Under the pieces are notes generated by a model. That model worked only from the letters and a program-made list of their open reading frames with translations, searched no databases and was not told the origin of the DNA. Source: an uncultured Peptococcaceae bacterium (GTDB lineage Bacteria; Bacillota; Limnochordia; Darwinibacteriales; Darwinibacteriaceae). From it: a DNA stretch of 23,217 bases. The DNA is taken from positions 1 to 23,217 of the forward strand of contig CALKAR010000077.1 of NCBI GenBank assembly GCA_937988745.1, read 5' to 3'. The translations under genes were made by a program, and so were the position numbers. Positions 22,703 through 23,217 of this stretch are shown in pieces (position 1 is the stretch's first letter; every line of letters starts with the position of its first letter).

Positions 22703-23217
22703 TTAACCCTCCTGACTCACCATTTGTGTAACCCTGTCAATGGAGAACACCTCATCAACCACTAACGCTGCGGCGCCAATCACTCCTGCCTTACTTTTCA
22801 ATTTACTGAATCGGATTTCTAGACCCCTTGTAGCTAAAGGTGTAGATTTGCGGTATATCACTTCCTTAATCGTAGTCAACCAGCGGCCGCCGAGACCCGC
22901 TACTCCCCCACCTAGAACAATCAAGGATGGATTGACGAAGTTTATCAGGCCGGCAAGCACTTCTCCGATCGCTTCGCCGCTCATGCGGATCAAAGATACA
23001 CATAAGAGATCACCTTGAGAGGCCAAATCACCGATATCCTTGGCGGTAATTTCTCGCCCCTCATCTAGAATCTTCCGAAGAGCATGGCTTTCCCCTTCTA
23101 AGGCCAACTTAGTGCCCAGACGAGCCAATGCTCGGCCAGAAGCAACCATTTCTAAACAGCCTTTGTTGCCGCAGGGGCAGAGTTCTTCACTGTTCTTCAG
23201 AGAAATATGACCGATAT
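22703..23217 (-). CDS. ROK-family protein (sugar kinase or repressor), 5' part cut by window end
   Basis: The C-terminal part (about 171 codons) of a ROK protein; the frame stays open to the window end, so the start lies outside. The zinc-binding ROK signature is complete: IGHISL, then ELCPCGNKGCLEM, followed by VASGRALARLG. The later VNPSLIVLGGGVAGLG block is the usual C-terminal ATP-site region. ROK proteins are either cytoplasmic sugar kinases (glucose, fructose, N-acetylmannosamine, allose) or NagC/XylR-type repressors with an extra N-terminal DNA-binding domain. The missing N-terminus prevents the choice. It is the first visible gene of the carbohydrate operon and is spaced two bases from the oxidoreductase gene. 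Confidence 0.9.
   Translation of the reverse strand, partial: IGHISLKNSEELCPCGNKGCLEMVASGRALARLGTKLALEGESHALRKILDEGREITAKDIGDLASQGDLLCVSLIRMSGEAIGEVLAGLINFVNPSLIVLGGGVAGLGGRWLTTIKEVIYRKSTPLATRGLEIRFSKLKSKAGVIGAAALVVDEVFSIDRVTQMVSQEG

Noticed and set aside
1..23217. CRISPR array, tRNA/rRNA genes, transposons or phage genes
   Set aside because: No regularly spaced direct repeats, cloverleaf, rRNA-like segment, transposase or integrase was recognised on either strand.

Overview
The window looks like chromosomal DNA of an anaerobic, plant-polysaccharide-using member of the Bacillota (Firmicutes). The evidence is AGGAGG-type ribosome sites almost everywhere, frequent GTG starts, a c-di-AMP (ydaO/yuaA-class) riboswitch, a HelD-type helicase, a GH8 reducing-end xylose-releasing enzyme close to the Bacillus halodurans Rex protein, and consensus sigma-A promoters. 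The solute-binding protein has a signal-peptidase-I type signal and no lipobox cysteine, which would fit a two-membrane Firmicute lineage; this is only an inference. No rRNA, tRNA, CRISPR array, transposase or phage gene was seen.

Layout. 83-3112 (+): a HelD-like RNA polymerase-recycling helicase, then a Phd/YefM-like N-terminus fused to a Uma2 (PD-(D/E)XK) nuclease domain behind its own promoter and a palindromic operator-like repeat. 3126-5686 (-): GH8 exo-oligoxylanase followed by a MATE exporter. 5810-6290 (+): promoter, c-di-AMP riboswitch, intrinsic terminator, a 64-residue zinc-ribbon protein and a terminator. 6309-10299 (-): a tightly packed three-gene operon, uronate-isomerase-like / LarA-like nickel-pincer epimerase / FGGY sugar kinase. 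10395-11229 (+): promoter, CutC-family protein and terminator. 11239-14093 (-): MATE exporter, M20D amidohydrolase and a small DUF378-like membrane protein. 14185-15257 (-): an orphan aspartate carbamoyltransferase gene (pyrB) with promoter, attenuator and a Shine-Dalgarno hairpin. 15399-15909 (+): a small secreted protein with a terminator. 15915-17838 (-): SAMHD1/YwfO-type HD phosphohydrolase overlapping a YwgA-like gene, behind a perfect-consensus promoter. 17950-23217 (-): a carbohydrate operon with a ROK protein (cut by the window end), Gfo/Idh/MocA oxidoreductase, and sugar ABC binding protein, ATPase and permease.

How the genes may work together. Several units fit use of (glucurono)xylan: Rex trims xylo-oligosaccharides in the cytoplasm, the isomerase/epimerase/kinase operon could process a uronic or aldonic acid, and the RbsABC-type transporter with ROK and Gfo/Idh proteins imports and handles another sugar. 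The two most unusual items are the c-di-AMP riboswitch controlling a tiny zinc-ribbon protein of unknown role, and the UxaC-like/LarA-like/FGGY operon, which may be an undescribed sugar-acid route.
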